This document shows positions 37,824-46,641 of a stretch of DNA of 64,000 nucleotides, piece by piece; positions within the stretch are counted from its first letter, which is position 1, and each line of letters begins with the position of its first letter. Source of the stretch: Eubacterium sp. AF36-5BH. GTDB taxonomy: Bacteria > Bacillota > Clostridia > Lachnospirales > Lachnospiraceae. Below the pieces are notes generated by a model. That model made no database searches and was not told the origin of the DNA. It was given only the letters and a program-made list of their open reading frames with translations. A program made the translations under genes and the position numbers. The DNA lies in contig NZ_QTVG01000001.1 in the NCBI RefSeq assembly GCF_003460505.1, positions 62,001 to 126,000 on the forward strand, read 5' to 3'.

Positions 37824-39179
37824 ATGGAAAAAAGAGGAAACTTTTCAAACAAAATAGGATTCGTACTGGCTGCTGCCGGTTCCGCTGTAGGTCTTGGAAA
37901 TATTTGGAGATTTCCATACCTTGCAGCTAAATACGGTGGTGGAACATTTTTGCTAGTATATCTTATTTTAGCAGTAACTTTTGGTTTTTCTTTGATGATT
38001 GCTGAAATTGCAATCGGTCGAAAAACCGGTTTAAGTGCAATTGGTGCTTTTAAGGCATTGGACAAGCGTTTTGGGGCAGTGGGATATCTGGCAGCTATTA
38101 TCCCAATTATTATTTTCCCATACTACTCAGTAATCGGTGGTTGGGTAATTAAGTATCTTGTAACATTTTGTAGCGGTGGTGGAATGGCTGCTGCAAATGA
38201 TAATTACTTTGGTACATTTGCTGCAGGAACCGCCGAACCACTTATATACTTTTTCATATTCATTGCTTTTACAGCTTTAGTTGTTTGGTTCGGTGTTGAA
38301 AAAGGTATTGAAAAAGTAAGCAAAGTTATGATGCCAATTTTGGTTGTTCTCACAATATTTATTGCAATTTATGGTCTAACAATCGACGGAGCAAAAGATG
38401 GTCTTATTTATTACATAAAACCACGTTTAAGTGATTTTACTTTTAAAACTGTTATTGCCGCCATGGGGCAGTTGTTCTACTCCATGTCACTTGCAATGGG
38501 TATTATGATTACTTATGGTTCTTATATGAAAAAAGAAAACAATCTTGAAAGTTCAGTAAGACAAATTGAGATTTTTGATACAGCAATTGCATTTCTTGCC
38601 GGATTAACGATTATCCCTGCTGTATTTGCTTTTTCAAGTGGCGACAAGGCTGCTCTTGGAAAAGGTCCATCACTTATGTTTGTCACATTACCTAAAGTTT
38701 TTGACAGCATGCCTTTTGGTAGCGTTATTGGAACAGTATTTTTCGTATTAGTTTTATTTGCAGCATTAACATCTGCTATTTCACTTATGGAAACTATCGT
38801 TTCTATTTTCAGTGATAAACTTGGCTGGTCAAGACATAAAGCCACATTGATTGTTTTCATTTGTGCAGTTGCAATTGGCGTTTTACCTTGTCTTGGTTTT
38901 GGAGTTTTAGATTTCATTCACATTGGTGCAATGACAATACTTGATATTATGGACTTTGTAAGTAATAGTATTTTAATGCCTATCTGTGCATTGTTTACAT
39001 GTATACTTATTGGCTTCGTTGTTAAACCTAAAGCAGTTATTGACGAGGCTACAAGAAACGGCGAGAAATTCAAATCAAGAAACCTTTTTGTAGTTGTGAT
39101 TAAATGGGTATCACCTATATGCCTTGTTTTAATTTTAATCAGCTCAATTCTTGATGCACTTGGAATTTTTACAATCTAA
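37824..39179 (+). CDS. Sodium:neurotransmitter symporter family transporter
   Basis: 451 residues with about 11-12 membrane helices, of the LeuT/MhsT/Tyt1 fold. The N-terminal signature GFVLAAAGSAVGLGNIWRFPY is intact and contains the unwound helix-1 segment that binds substrate and sodium. The length is that of bacterial amino-acid members. The start at 37824 follows GTGGAGG; the frame is open 27 codons upstream, across the promoter, which excludes the longer form. The likely substrate is a hydrophobic or aromatic amino acid, but it cannot be read directly. Confidence 0.9.
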   Translation: MEKRGNFSNKIGFVLAAAGSAVGLGNIWRFPYLAAKYGGGTFLLVYLILAVTFGFSLMIAEIAIGRKTGLSAIGAFKALDKRFGAVGYLAAIIPIIIFPYYSVIGGWVIKYLVTFCSGGGMAAANDNYFGTFAAGTAEPLIYFFIFIAFTALVVWFGVEKGIEKVSKVMMPILVVLTIFIAIYGLTIDGAKDGLIYYIKPRLSDFTFKTVIAAMGQLFYSMSLAMGIMITYGSYMKKENNLESSVRQIEIFDTAIAFLAGLTIIPAVFAFSSGDKAALGKGPSLMFVTLPKVFDSMPFGSVIGTVFFVLVLFAALTSAISLMETIVSIFSDKLGWSRHKATLIVFICAVAIGVLPCLGFGVLDFIHIGAMTILDIMDFVSNSILMPICALFTCILIGFVVKPKAVIDEATRNGEKFKSRNLFVVVIKWVSPICLVLILISSILDALGIFTI

Positions 39180-39242
39180 TGATTGCCAGAATTTAATATA
39201 TGAAACATTTTAGGTAATCATTTTGTCAAAAAGTTATACCCC

Positions 39243-39267
39243 GGTTGTGCCTGCACAATAGCGGGTT
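39243..39267 (+). repeat. Small hairpin downstream of the transporter
   Basis: GGTTGTGC-CTGCACAA core (TTGTGC/GCACAA), flanked by CCCG and CGGG. Its tip resembles those of the elements at 20461 and 31735. Confidence 0.35.
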
Positions 39268-39284
39268 AATAGCTTTGGAACATA

Positions 39285-39355
39285 AAAAGCAGTTAAATCA
39301 AATAAGTTATGTTTAACAAACATTTCTTAAATTGATTCAACTGCTTTTTATTTTT
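39285..39355 (+). terminator. Terminator of the SNF transporter
   Basis: AAAAGCAGTTAAATCAA and TTGATTCAACTGCTTTT form a long stem with one mismatch, followed by TATTTTTTAC. The stretch 39356-39465 is T-rich with copies of TTTTTACTTTATTTTTTGT. Confidence 0.7.
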
Positions 39356-39465
39356 TACTTTATTTTTTGTAGCCTGTTTTTTCTTTTTTACTTTATTTTT
39401 TGTTGCCTGCTTTTTTGCTAACTGCTTTTTTCTTGCTTTTTATTTTCATTCCTTGATTTAGGATT

Positions 39466-40899
39466 TTATTTTTTCTTTTTTGCCGCCTTCTTTTCTTTAT
39501 CCAAAATAGGCTGGAATCGTTCAACTTCTTTTGCAATAACCTTGCTCATTACAAGAAGACAAATCAGGTTAGGTATTGCCATTAAGGCATTTGCTATATC
39601 CGAGAAATTCCATACAACCTGTAATGTTGTAGTTGCCCCCACAAATACAACTAACGAGAAAATAATTCTGTACGCCATATTATATTTATGTGTTCCAAAT
39701 ATGTACTCAAAAGCCTTTTCTCCATGATACTCCCAACCTAAAATTGTTGAAAATGCAAAAAGGGCGATTCCTATTGTTACAAGTATGGCTCCAACTTCAC
39801 CTAAAGCCGATTTGAAAGCCAAAATTGTAAGAGCTGCACCCTGTACTAATTCCCCGTCATCTCCAACAGTTCCAAGAACTCCTGATGACGCAATACAAAG
39901 ACCTGTAATTGTACAAACTACAATTGTGTCCCAAAATGTACCTGTCATGTTAATGTAACCCTGACGAACAGGATCATCTGTTGTTGCTGCGGAAGCTGTT
40001 ATGGCTGCTGAACCCATTCCTGCTTCATTTGAAAATACACCTCTTGCAACACCATATCTCATTGCATTCATTACGCCCGCAGTAATCACGCCGGCTCCAC
40101 CACCTGCTACAGCCTGTGAGCTAAATGCCATTTTAAATATCATTACAATACCTGATGGCAGGTTCTGTATATTCATAACAACAACAATTAAACCTGCAAT
40201 TATGTAAAAAATAGCCATCAGGGGAACTACAATTGAAGATACCTTTGAGATAGTCTTAATACCACCTACAATAATTACCAATGCTAAAACTGTTAAAACC
40301 ACACCTACTATTTTCTCATCAAAATTAAATGTACTCTTTAATGATTCTGAAATTGAATTTGCCTGTGTCATGTTTCCAATACCGAAAGATGCTATAACCG
40401 CAAACACTGCAAATAACATTCCTAGAAAAGCCCCTATTTTTTTGTTTTTGAAGCCTTTCTTCATGGTGTACATTGGACCACCTGACATTTCTCCCTTTTC
40501 ATTAACCTCTCGATACTTTATGGCTAACATACATTCACTGAATTTTGATGTTAAGCCAAAGCATGCTGAAATCCACATCCACACTAAAGCTCCCGGACCA
40601 CCTGATACCATGGCTGTGGCAACACCTACAATGTTACCTGTTCCTATTGTTGCCGCAAGAGCCGTTGTTAGCGCTGAAAAAGGGGATACATCGCCTTCAC
40701 CTCTCTTGGTTGTTCTTGCCTCTTTACTTAATGTGCTTTTGATGGCAAAGCCAAGATTTCTCCATGGTCTGAATTTTAATCTTATTGTAAGAAAAATTCC
40801 TGTTCCAACAAGTAGCACCAACATCACCGGCCCCCAAACAAAATCATCCACTTTCACAAGTGTGTCTGAAATCCAGTTACCAACACTTTTCCAATCCAT
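39466..40899 (-). CDS. Sodium:alanine symporter (AGCS family)
   Basis: 477 residues, about 10-11 membrane helices. AGCS transporters import alanine or glycine with sodium. Family features: an N-terminal WGPVMLVLLVGTGIFLTIRL helix, PFSALTTALAATIGTGNIVGVA (about 72-93) and GVARGVFSNEAGMGSAAITASA. The C-terminus is Lys-rich. AGGAGG lies 9 nt before the ATG. A leader with a strong terminator at 40991-41020 lies upstream, so expression is probably attenuated. Confidence 0.92.
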   Translation of the reverse strand: MDWKSVGNWISDTLVKVDDFVWGPVMLVLLVGTGIFLTIRLKFRPWRNLGFAIKSTLSKEARTTKRGEGDVSPFSALTTALAATIGTGNIVGVATAMVSGGPGALVWMWISACFGLTSKFSECMLAIKYREVNEKGEMSGGPMYTMKKGFKNKKIGAFLGMLFAVFAVIASFGIGNMTQANSISESLKSTFNFDEKIVGVVLTVLALVIIVGGIKTISKVSSIVVPLMAIFYIIAGLIVVVMNIQNLPSGIVMIFKMAFSSQAVAGGGAGVITAGVMNAMRYGVARGVFSNEAGMGSAAITASAATTDDPVRQGYINMTGTFWDTIVVCTITGLCIASSGVLGTVGDDGELVQGAALTILAFKSALGEVGAILVTIGIALFAFSTILGWEYHGEKAFEYIFGTHKYNMAYRIIFSLVVFVGATTTLQVVWNFSDIANALMAIPNLICLLVMSKVIAKEVERFQPILDKEKKAAKKKK

Positions 40900-40990
40900 A
40901 ATTTTTTCCTCCTACTTTTTATTTTTCCAAATTCCAACACCATATTTTATTAATACAAATTTGAAATTTACAGTTACCATTTTAATCACT

Positions 40991-41020
40991 AAAAAAAAGA
41001 GCTACTTAAAAAAGTAACTC
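40991..41020 (-). terminator. Terminator inside the leader of the AGCS symporter
   Basis: GAGTTACTT/AAGTAGCTC with one mismatch, followed by eight T residues on the minus strand. It lies about 90 bp before the symporter start and would stop transcripts coming from upstream unless antiterminated. Confidence 0.75.
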
Positions 41021-41037
41021 TAAAGATTCGTAATCAT

Positions 41038-41140
41038 AATCAATTTGAAACTCTCCCCATATCTAATGTATGCCTTGCCTGCATTAGATATAACCTTGGG
41101 TTCTCTAGAGATTCCTCCACCTTTAGTTTCGCCATTGATT
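41038..41140 (-). ncRNA. Candidate structured RNA leader (possible riboswitch, class unknown)
   Basis: On the minus strand an outer stem AATCAAT-GGC-GAAACT (41140-41125) pairs with AGTTTC-AA-ATTGATT (41052-41038). Inside are a stem of 10 bp, ATATCTAATG/CATTAGATAT, and a segment GGTGGAGG...TCTCTAGAGAACC. A terminator follows at once. This aptamer-plus-terminator layout is typical of riboswitches. It does not contain the conserved core of the glycine riboswitch that often precedes AGCS genes. I cannot place it in a known class. Confidence 0.45.
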
Positions 41141-41159
41141 AAAAGATTTCATAGGATAT

Positions 41160-41603
41160 TTATTTTTTATTTAAGTTATTTAAAAACTCTGTAATATGTT
41201 CCCTGTCGGGTTTTGATTTTACCAATACTACAGCTATTAAAATAATAAGTAATACTGTAACGATACCGCATAGAAGCATATTATCTTTTTGCATATTATA
41301 TAACGAAAATCCAAATCTTACAACTATAAGTATTGCCGCCACTATTACTAAAGTATACAAATAAAAGCCATAAGTAAACTTTCCTGTTAGTGTGCTACCT
41401 TTATCGTTGTCGGAAATTTTTCCCTTGAAGATAACAGGAACAAGCCCTTCGCCCTGCTTTTTCCCGTCATCTCCTAAAGATATTTCTAACTTTATAGCCG
41501 GATGTTTTTTATCCTGCTGCACTACTTTTATATTGTTCTTTTTTCCTTTGGACTTCATTACTTTAACAGTGCCTTCACTGTTTCGGTTATAGTTAAAATC
41601 CAC
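41160..41603 (-). CDS. Hypothetical membrane protein
   Basis: 147 residues from a GTG start behind AGGAG. A soluble Lys-rich N-terminal part of about 75 residues is followed by two membrane segments (about 80-100 and 110-128) and a short basic tail. I do not recognise the family. It is 100 bp downstream of porB and could be read through from that operon, but a functional link is not evident. Confidence 0.55.
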   Translation of the reverse strand: MDFNYNRNSEGTVKVMKSKGKKNNIKVVQQDKKHPAIKLEISLGDDGKKQGEGLVPVIFKGKISDNDKGSTLTGKFTYGFYLYTLVIVAAILIVVRFGFSLYNMQKDNMLLCGIVTVLLIILIAVVLVKSKPDREHITEFLNNLNKK

Positions 41604-41703
41604 AATCTGTCTCCTATTATTGCCTGTTAGTTTTAAATTTTAAAGAATATTATTAAAAATATTTCCATTTAAAGCTTTAAAAATACATCTCTAAGTAAAT
41701 TCA

Positions 41704-42636
41704 TTATCTGCTACATTTAAATAATAAGTCTTCCCATCTTCTATCAACTTCCTTCTGGAATTTCTCAATAAGATGTTCATTTTCAGGCTTAAATAAATGT
41801 TTGAATCTGCCCTGTGGTCTCAAAAAGTCTTCAATTGGAAGTCTGTTCTTTGGTTCATAGTTAAGAATCCACTTGCCGTCTACAACTTCATATAAAGGCC
41901 AATAATTTGTTTCTACAGCTAATCTGCAGATTTCCATAATATCATCTTTCTGATATTTCCAACCTGTTGGACATGGTGCACATACATTTAAGAATGCAGG
42001 ACCCTCTGTATAAATAGCTCTTTCAGCTTTTGTATGAAGATCCTTAAAGCCTTTGAAATATGTAGTCTGTGCAGCATATGGAACATCATGTGCTGCGATA
42101 ATTGCCGCTAAATCTTTTCTGTACTGTTCCTTACCATTACACTGACTACCAACAGGTGTAGTTGTTGTATCAGCGTACATTGGTGTAGCTGATGAACGCT
42201 GTGTACCTGTATTCATATAAGCACCGTTGTCATAACAAACGTATGTATAATTTGTACCACGTTCCATTGCTCCTGATAATGACTGAATACCTATATCATA
42301 AGTACCACCATCACCACCAAAGCAGATAAACTTATAATCATCTTTTAACTTGCCTTTTCTTTTCATCGCCTTGTATGCACCTTCAACACCACTCATTGTT
42401 GAACTTGCATTTTCAAAAGCACTATGAATGTAACTGTCTTCCCATGCTACATATGGATACTGGAATGATGATACATTTAAGCATCCTGTTGCACATCCTA
42501 TAACTGCCTTGTCGCCTTCATGAAGCCCACGAAGTACATTTCTTGCACAAATTGTTGCTCCACAACCGGCACACATTCTGTGACCTGGAGCAAAACGTTC
42601 AGGCTTATTCATTGTTTCTTTAAAATTGTAACCCAT
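41704..42636 (-). CDS. porB: 2-oxoacid:ferredoxin oxidoreductase, beta subunit
   Basis: 310 residues, the thiamine-diphosphate subunit. The TPP motif GDGGTYDIG starts at residue 108 and runs to NTGTQRSS. Conserved cysteines for the proximal iron-sulfur cluster are C22, C25 and C52 (C48 nearby) and one in NVCAPCPTGW. Together with the other three subunits it oxidises pyruvate (or a related 2-oxoacid) to acetyl-CoA and CO2 while reducing ferredoxin. It overlaps the porA stop by one base. The pyruvate preference is inferred from overall similarity. Confidence 0.88.
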   Translation of the reverse strand: MGYNFKETMNKPERFAPGHRMCAGCGATICARNVLRGLHEGDKAVIGCATGCLNVSSFQYPYVAWEDSYIHSAFENASSTMSGVEGAYKAMKRKGKLKDDYKFICFGGDGGTYDIGIQSLSGAMERGTNYTYVCYDNGAYMNTGTQRSSATPMYADTTTTPVGSQCNGKEQYRKDLAAIIAAHDVPYAAQTTYFKGFKDLHTKAERAIYTEGPAFLNVCAPCPTGWKYQKDDIMEICRLAVETNYWPLYEVVDGKWILNYEPKNRLPIEDFLRPQGRFKHLFKPENEHLIEKFQKEVDRRWEDLLFKCSR

Positions 42637-43829
42637 TATTTTGCCTCCTTATCTCTAAGTCCCATATATCTGTATGTAGGACCGGTCTCACCTGTTTTTG
42701 CAATTTCTTCAAGAGTATCATAAACACCTCTCATATCGCCTACAGTAACATCTCTACCACCAATACCATACATAATATTGATAGCTTTTGCAGTACAGCC
42801 ATTTGTGTACATAGCCTGCATTGTTTCAGCACCTACAGGACCACCGTTTGTTGAAAATGATTCACATCTGTCCATAACTGCAACAGCTTTACACTTCTTA
42901 AGTGATGTTGCAATTTCTTCTCCTGGGAATGGTCTAAATGATCTTATTTTTATAATTCCAACCTTTTTGCCAGCCTCTCTCATTTCATCTACAGCTTCCT
43001 TTGCTGTACCTGCTGCTGAACCAATAATAACCATTGCATATTCAGCATCATCCATTTTATATTCTTCAATCAAGCCATACTTACGACCTGAAATTTTTTC
43101 AAAATCTTTTGCTACATCTAAAATAACCTGTTTTGCATTTTCCATTGCATGAGCCTGTGCTTTTCTTGATTCCATATAGTAATCAGATACAGCATAAGGT
43201 CCAACTGCAAATTTTTCTTCAGGATTTAAAAGATAATCAACAGGTTCTCTTTCGCCAACAAATTCTTTTACAGTCATGTCGTCTAAAATTTCCATGTTCA
43301 TAACTGCGTGGCTTGTAATAAATCCGTCCTGACAAATCATAATTGGAAGCATAACATCTTTATTTTCAGCGATGTTAAATGCCATAACCATGTTGTCGTA
43401 AGCTTCCTGATTATCTTCTGCATATAACTGAATCCAGCCTGAATCTCTTGCACCCATTGTATCCGAATGGTCGCAGTTAATGTTCAACGGTCCTGTTAAG
43501 GCTCTACAAACTGCTGCTAAAGCAACAGGTAATCTACTTGATGCTGCAACTCCTAAAACTTCCCACATAAATGCAAGACCAGCTGATGATGTAGCAGTTA
43601 AAGCTCTTGCTCCTGCTGCTGAGGCTCCCATTGCTGCACTCATTGAACTATGTTCAGATTCTACAGTAATAAACTCTGTGTCAACTAAACCATTTGATAC
43701 ATAGTTTGAAAAATACTGAGGAATTTCAGTTGATGGTGTAATAGGGAATGCCGGAAAAACATCAGGATTAATCTGTCTAAGTGCTGTTGCTACAGCTTCA
43801 TTTCCTGATAAAAATACTTTCTTATGCAT
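42636..43829 (-). CDS. porA: 2-oxoacid:ferredoxin oxidoreductase, alpha subunit
   Basis: 397 residues, the substrate- and pyrimidine-binding subunit. It begins MHKKVFLSGNEAVATAL and has AFPITPSTEIPQY (about 29-41), the conserved TVESEHSSMSAAMGAS (about 57-72), and a C-terminal domain with VGIIKIRSFRPFPGEEI and DRCESFSTNGGPVGAE. It starts one base after porD ends. Length and order (G-D-A-B) match archaeal and clostridial heterotetrameric pyruvate:ferredoxin oxidoreductases, not the usual single-chain clostridial enzyme. Confidence 0.88.
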   Translation of the reverse strand: MHKKVFLSGNEAVATALRQINPDVFPAFPITPSTEIPQYFSNYVSNGLVDTEFITVESEHSSMSAAMGASAAGARALTATSSAGLAFMWEVLGVAASSRLPVALAAVCRALTGPLNINCDHSDTMGARDSGWIQLYAEDNQEAYDNMVMAFNIAENKDVMLPIMICQDGFITSHAVMNMEILDDMTVKEFVGEREPVDYLLNPEEKFAVGPYAVSDYYMESRKAQAHAMENAKQVILDVAKDFEKISGRKYGLIEEYKMDDAEYAMVIIGSAAGTAKEAVDEMREAGKKVGIIKIRSFRPFPGEEIATSLKKCKAVAVMDRCESFSTNGGPVGAETMQAMYTNGCTAKAINIMYGIGGRDVTVGDMRGVYDTLEEIAKTGETGPTYRYMGLRDKEAK

Positions 43830-43830
43830 A

Positions 43831-44133
43831 CTATTTCACCTCCATCTTAATTGCATTAAATGGACATGCCTTCACGCATATTCCACAACCCTTGCAATGA
43901 TCTAAATCTATTGCCTGTCTCTTATAATCCTTTACAGGAATACAGCTGTCCGGACAAACCGGTACACATAAAAGACATTGTTTACATTTTTCTTCGTCAA
44001 TTACAGGTGCTACACTTGTCCAATCTCCTGTAATAAACTCTCTTGTTGTGCCTGAACCGACAATTGTGTTACCTCTTGTAACATCCTGCCAGGCAACGTC
44101 CTGACCTAATTTTGTTATATCTGTCTTTGCCAT
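43831..44133 (-). CDS. porD: 2-oxoacid:ferredoxin oxidoreductase, delta (ferredoxin) subunit
   Basis: 100 residues with two 4Fe-4S motifs: C50, C53, C56, C60 and C80, C83, C86, C90 (CKQCLLCVPVC and CKGCGICVKAC), each with a following Pro. It passes electrons from the TPP site to external ferredoxin. It overlaps the porG stop by one base. Confidence 0.9.
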   Translation of the reverse strand: MAKTDITKLGQDVAWQDVTRGNTIVGSGTTREFITGDWTSVAPVIDEEKCKQCLLCVPVCPDSCIPVKDYKRQAIDLDHCKGCGICVKACPFNAIKMEVK

Positions 44134-44705
44134 TATTTAACCTCCCTTAAAGCTGTTCTAAGTGCTTCCATGTTTCCTTTGATTACTTCAGGCTTCTTGG
44201 CAAATTTGTGCTTAAATGAGCCTTCCATTTCGTTAAGGAATGTTTCATCTTCAATAACTCCTGTAACTTTTACAATTGCAGCAAGCATTGGTGTGTTAGG
44301 GAAGTTCTTTCCTAAAGTATCCATAGCGATTTTCTTTGCATCTACTGTGTATACTTTTCCTTTGTAACCTTTTAAGTGTGGAATAATCTCGTCTTTACTT
44401 CTTGATGTATTAATAAGTATTGCTCCATCTTCTCTTAATCCGGCAGTAACATCAACAATTTCTAATAAAGTTTCATCAACAACTACTACATACTGTGGAT
44501 CATAAATATTTGAATGTACGCGAATTGGGTGGTCACTGATTCTGTCGTAAGCAGTGATTGGAGCTCCCATTCTTTCAGGTCCATATTCTGGAAATCCCTG
44601 TGCATTTTTTCCTGTTTTGAAAGCCACTTCTGCTAAAAGAAGGGCTGCTGTTTTGGCACCCTGACCGCCTCGGCCATGCCATCTGATTTCAAGAGTATCT
44701 TTCAT
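44133..44705 (-). CDS. porG: 2-oxoacid:ferredoxin oxidoreductase, gamma subunit
   Basis: 190 residues. It begins MKDTLEIRWHGRGGQGAKTA, the glycine-rich signature of the gamma subunit, and contains GFPEYGPERMGAPITAYDRI. The start at 44705 follows GAAGGAATAACAAAT. The frame is open 17 codons further, through the operator region, but without a ribosome site. First gene of the operon. Confidence 0.88.
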   Translation of the reverse strand: MKDTLEIRWHGRGGQGAKTAALLLAEVAFKTGKNAQGFPEYGPERMGAPITAYDRISDHPIRVHSNIYDPQYVVVVDETLLEIVDVTAGLREDGAILINTSRSKDEIIPHLKGYKGKVYTVDAKKIAMDTLGKNFPNTPMLAAIVKVTGVIEDETFLNEMEGSFKHKFAKKPEVIKGNMEALRTALREVK

Positions 44706-44737
44706 ATTTGTTATTCCTTCTTTACTATTTTTTCGTG

Positions 44738-44759
44738 TTAATGCATTAAAGTGCATTAA
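44738..44759. promoter_or_regulatory. Palindromic operator at the por start site
   Basis: TTAATGCA-TTAAAG-TGCATTAA, 8-bp perfect arms, lying at about +1 to +21 of the predicted transcript. Its position fits a repressor site. Confidence 0.55.
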
Positions 44760-44764
44760 TATTA

Positions 44765-44793
44765 ATTATAAGTCAAAGGTTTTGTAGTTTCAA
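44765..44793 (-). promoter_or_regulatory. Promoter of the por operon
   Basis: TTGAAA (44793-44788), a 17-bp spacer and TATAAT (44770-44765). Confidence 0.7.
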
Positions 44794-44868
44794 CTAGAGA
44801 TTTGGGAAAATTTAGAATATTTTGTTTATTTTCTCTGATGATTGTTGGTTAAATTAGATATGGAAAGA

Positions 44869-44910
44869 AAAATACCTTTAAAACAGTTTTTTCTGCTTTA
44901 AAGGTATTTT
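44869..44910 (-). terminator. Terminator downstream of the relic at 44931
   Basis: A 14-bp perfect stem AAAATACCTTTAAA/TTTAAAGGTATTTT with T-rich sequence after it on the minus strand. Confidence 0.75.
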
Positions 44911-44930
44911 GGGGTTATGTAATTGTGTAA

Positions 44931-46124
44931 CTAAATTTCCTGCATATCGTCATTAAACAATGCCATAATGTTAGACATTCTTGCATCTGTAAATTCTTCA
45001 TCATCTAAATTACTTGGTCTTACTACTAGTTTTTCATAAAGATATTCTATGCCACCTCTTGCATACGAATTAAACAAATCCATATTTTTTGTATACTGAT
45101 ATTCAGTTTTCGGACTTGTGTCAAAAGCTTCTCTTACTTTTTCTTCTGCCAATGATTCTGCCTTAGTTATTGCATAGTCAGCCTTTAACCACTCGTTATG
45201 TATGTTAGTCAGGCTTACATTATCTTTTAACAAATTTTCAAAATAGTCATATACCATATCAACTATAATTAAATCTTCACTTCCTTCTTAAATGGCAGTG
45301 ATAACTGTTCCTTTTTCCTCGTTTGCAATAAACGTAAAAATACTTCTCTCGTTCTGTGCAACTTTTTCGCTTATGTTAAGGAGACTGTAGGCTGTTAAAG
45401 GAAGCATCGGAAAACGACCCTCTGCTACAATTTCCTTATAGTCTTTTTCGGTAAACATACTTTCAAAATATGGTATTTTGTATGACTTTTCTATAATTTC
45501 ATTATTTACATCATTGTTGTAAATAAAATCTTTAAAACTGTCATCAATCTTGTTAATTGCGTGCTTTATTATTTCAAAATTATTCTGTGCCGATACAAGG
45601 AATCTGATTTCCTTTAAACGCCCCTCAACACCTGTAAAGGCGTTAATCATTTCACTTGGCAAGGCACTTCCGTATTCTTTTATGCTTTTGTTAGCAGAAA
45701 CAAATTTGTCCATGCATTGGTTAAAGCTGTCATAAGAAATTGCATCAGCAAACTTTTCATATTGTTCTCTGACCTTATCTGCATCTTTTTCTTTTAAATC
45801 TTTTACGGAAAATTTAATTCGTTCCCCATCTATTAAATATTTATTACCTGCACAATTCCACACTGATGAATTGTCGTATGTTCCTATTTCTTTATCCAAT
45901 AATATTTCCAATAAAAGTCTTTCTTCAGGAAATACTGGTCTTATATCAGTTGTAATTCTTCTGCCCTTGCTACCACAACACTCACATGTTTTGTCATACA
46001 ATGGAACTTTGCAGTTTTCACACCAGTATATATCTGATTTTTCAAGTTCTGTTCTATCCCCACAAACCGGACAAACACTACTCTTTGTTCTAATGTTGTC
46101 TTTCGTGCATATATATTTAAGCAA
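44931..46124 (-). pseudogene. Fused and interrupted remnant: PAPS-reductase-like N-terminus joined to an ATPase-like part
   Basis: Read as one frame from a TTG at 46124 (behind AGGGGAAG) to the stop at 44931, with a single TAA at 45288-45290. The first about 120 residues hold a zinc ribbon (CPVCG, CENC, CECCG) and TTDIRPVFPEERLLLE, the N-terminus I associate with clostridial PAPS-reductase-type proteins. The reductase domain is absent. The middle carries FPMLPLTAYSLLNISEKVAQNERSIFTF, a motif I associate with large defence-type ATPases. After the TAA the frame continues IIVDMVYDYFENLLKDN and ends with an unplaced segment (TKNMDLFNSYARGGIEYLYEK). Family links are from memory; the frame continuity is direct. 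Confidence 0.55.
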
Positions 46125-46149
46125 TATTTCTTCCCCTGTTTTTATAATG

Positions 46150-46341
46150 TTATTTAAACGATTCCGGTGACACATTCAAATAAGAACATAATTCCAAAAA
46201 TTCCGATGCTGTAAAAACCACATCGGTCTTAGATAATTTAAAGCCACTAACTCCCGTGTCTTTTGAAATCTGCTCTATTGAAATATTATTCTGTTTTATG
46301 TATTCAACTAATTTTTCTGAAACATTATCTTTCTTTTTCAT
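46150..46341 (-). CDS. Small XRE-type HTH protein
   Basis: 63 residues with a Cro/C1-type helix-turn-helix: SIEQISKDTGVSGFKL, a gap, then FLELCSYLNVSPESF, the typical end of the fold. GGTGG precedes the ATG. It directly precedes the relic at 44931-46124 (26 bp before its likely start), as a regulator would in an intact operon. Confidence 0.65.
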   Translation of the reverse strand: MKKKDNVSEKLVEYIKQNNISIEQISKDTGVSGFKLSKTDVVFTASEFLELCSYLNVSPESFK

Positions 46342-46366
46342 TTATGCCACCATCTGTGTTCTATTA

Positions 46367-46525
46367 AAAAATAAATGCTCCTATCGTCGCGCTTATTTTT
46401 CTGCTCTTTTATAGATTTTATTTTTCTTTTTGCTTTGCAAAAAAAAGCACTTCATGCTTCCAAAAATAAAATTAAGGTATGAGGTAAAAATAAATGCTCC
46501 TATCGTCGCGCTTATTTTTCTGCTC
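46367..46525. repeat. Two identical 40-bp hairpin repeats
   Basis: The same 40 bases occur at 46367-46406 and 46486-46525: AAAAATAA arm, an 18-nt loop with CTCCTATCGTCGCGC, and TTATTTTT arm. In copy 2 the stem is lengthened by AAGGTATGAG/CTCATACCTT on either side. Between them are two more small hairpins (TTTGC-TT-GCAAA and AAGCA-CTTCA-TGCTT). Confidence 0.75.
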
Positions 46526-46641
46526 ATACCTTATTATATTCTCTGTAGTCGAGAATTTCAATCTTTTGTTTCTTGTTTTGAAAGAATAGTTTGACGTAGT
46601 TATACGCATCATTTATTATAAGGAAAGAGGTGTTTTTTATA

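Noticed and set aside
41038..41140. Glycine riboswitch before the AGCS gene
   Set aside because: A GGGGAGAG stretch occurs, but the expected downstream core motifs of the aptamer are absent in order and spacing.
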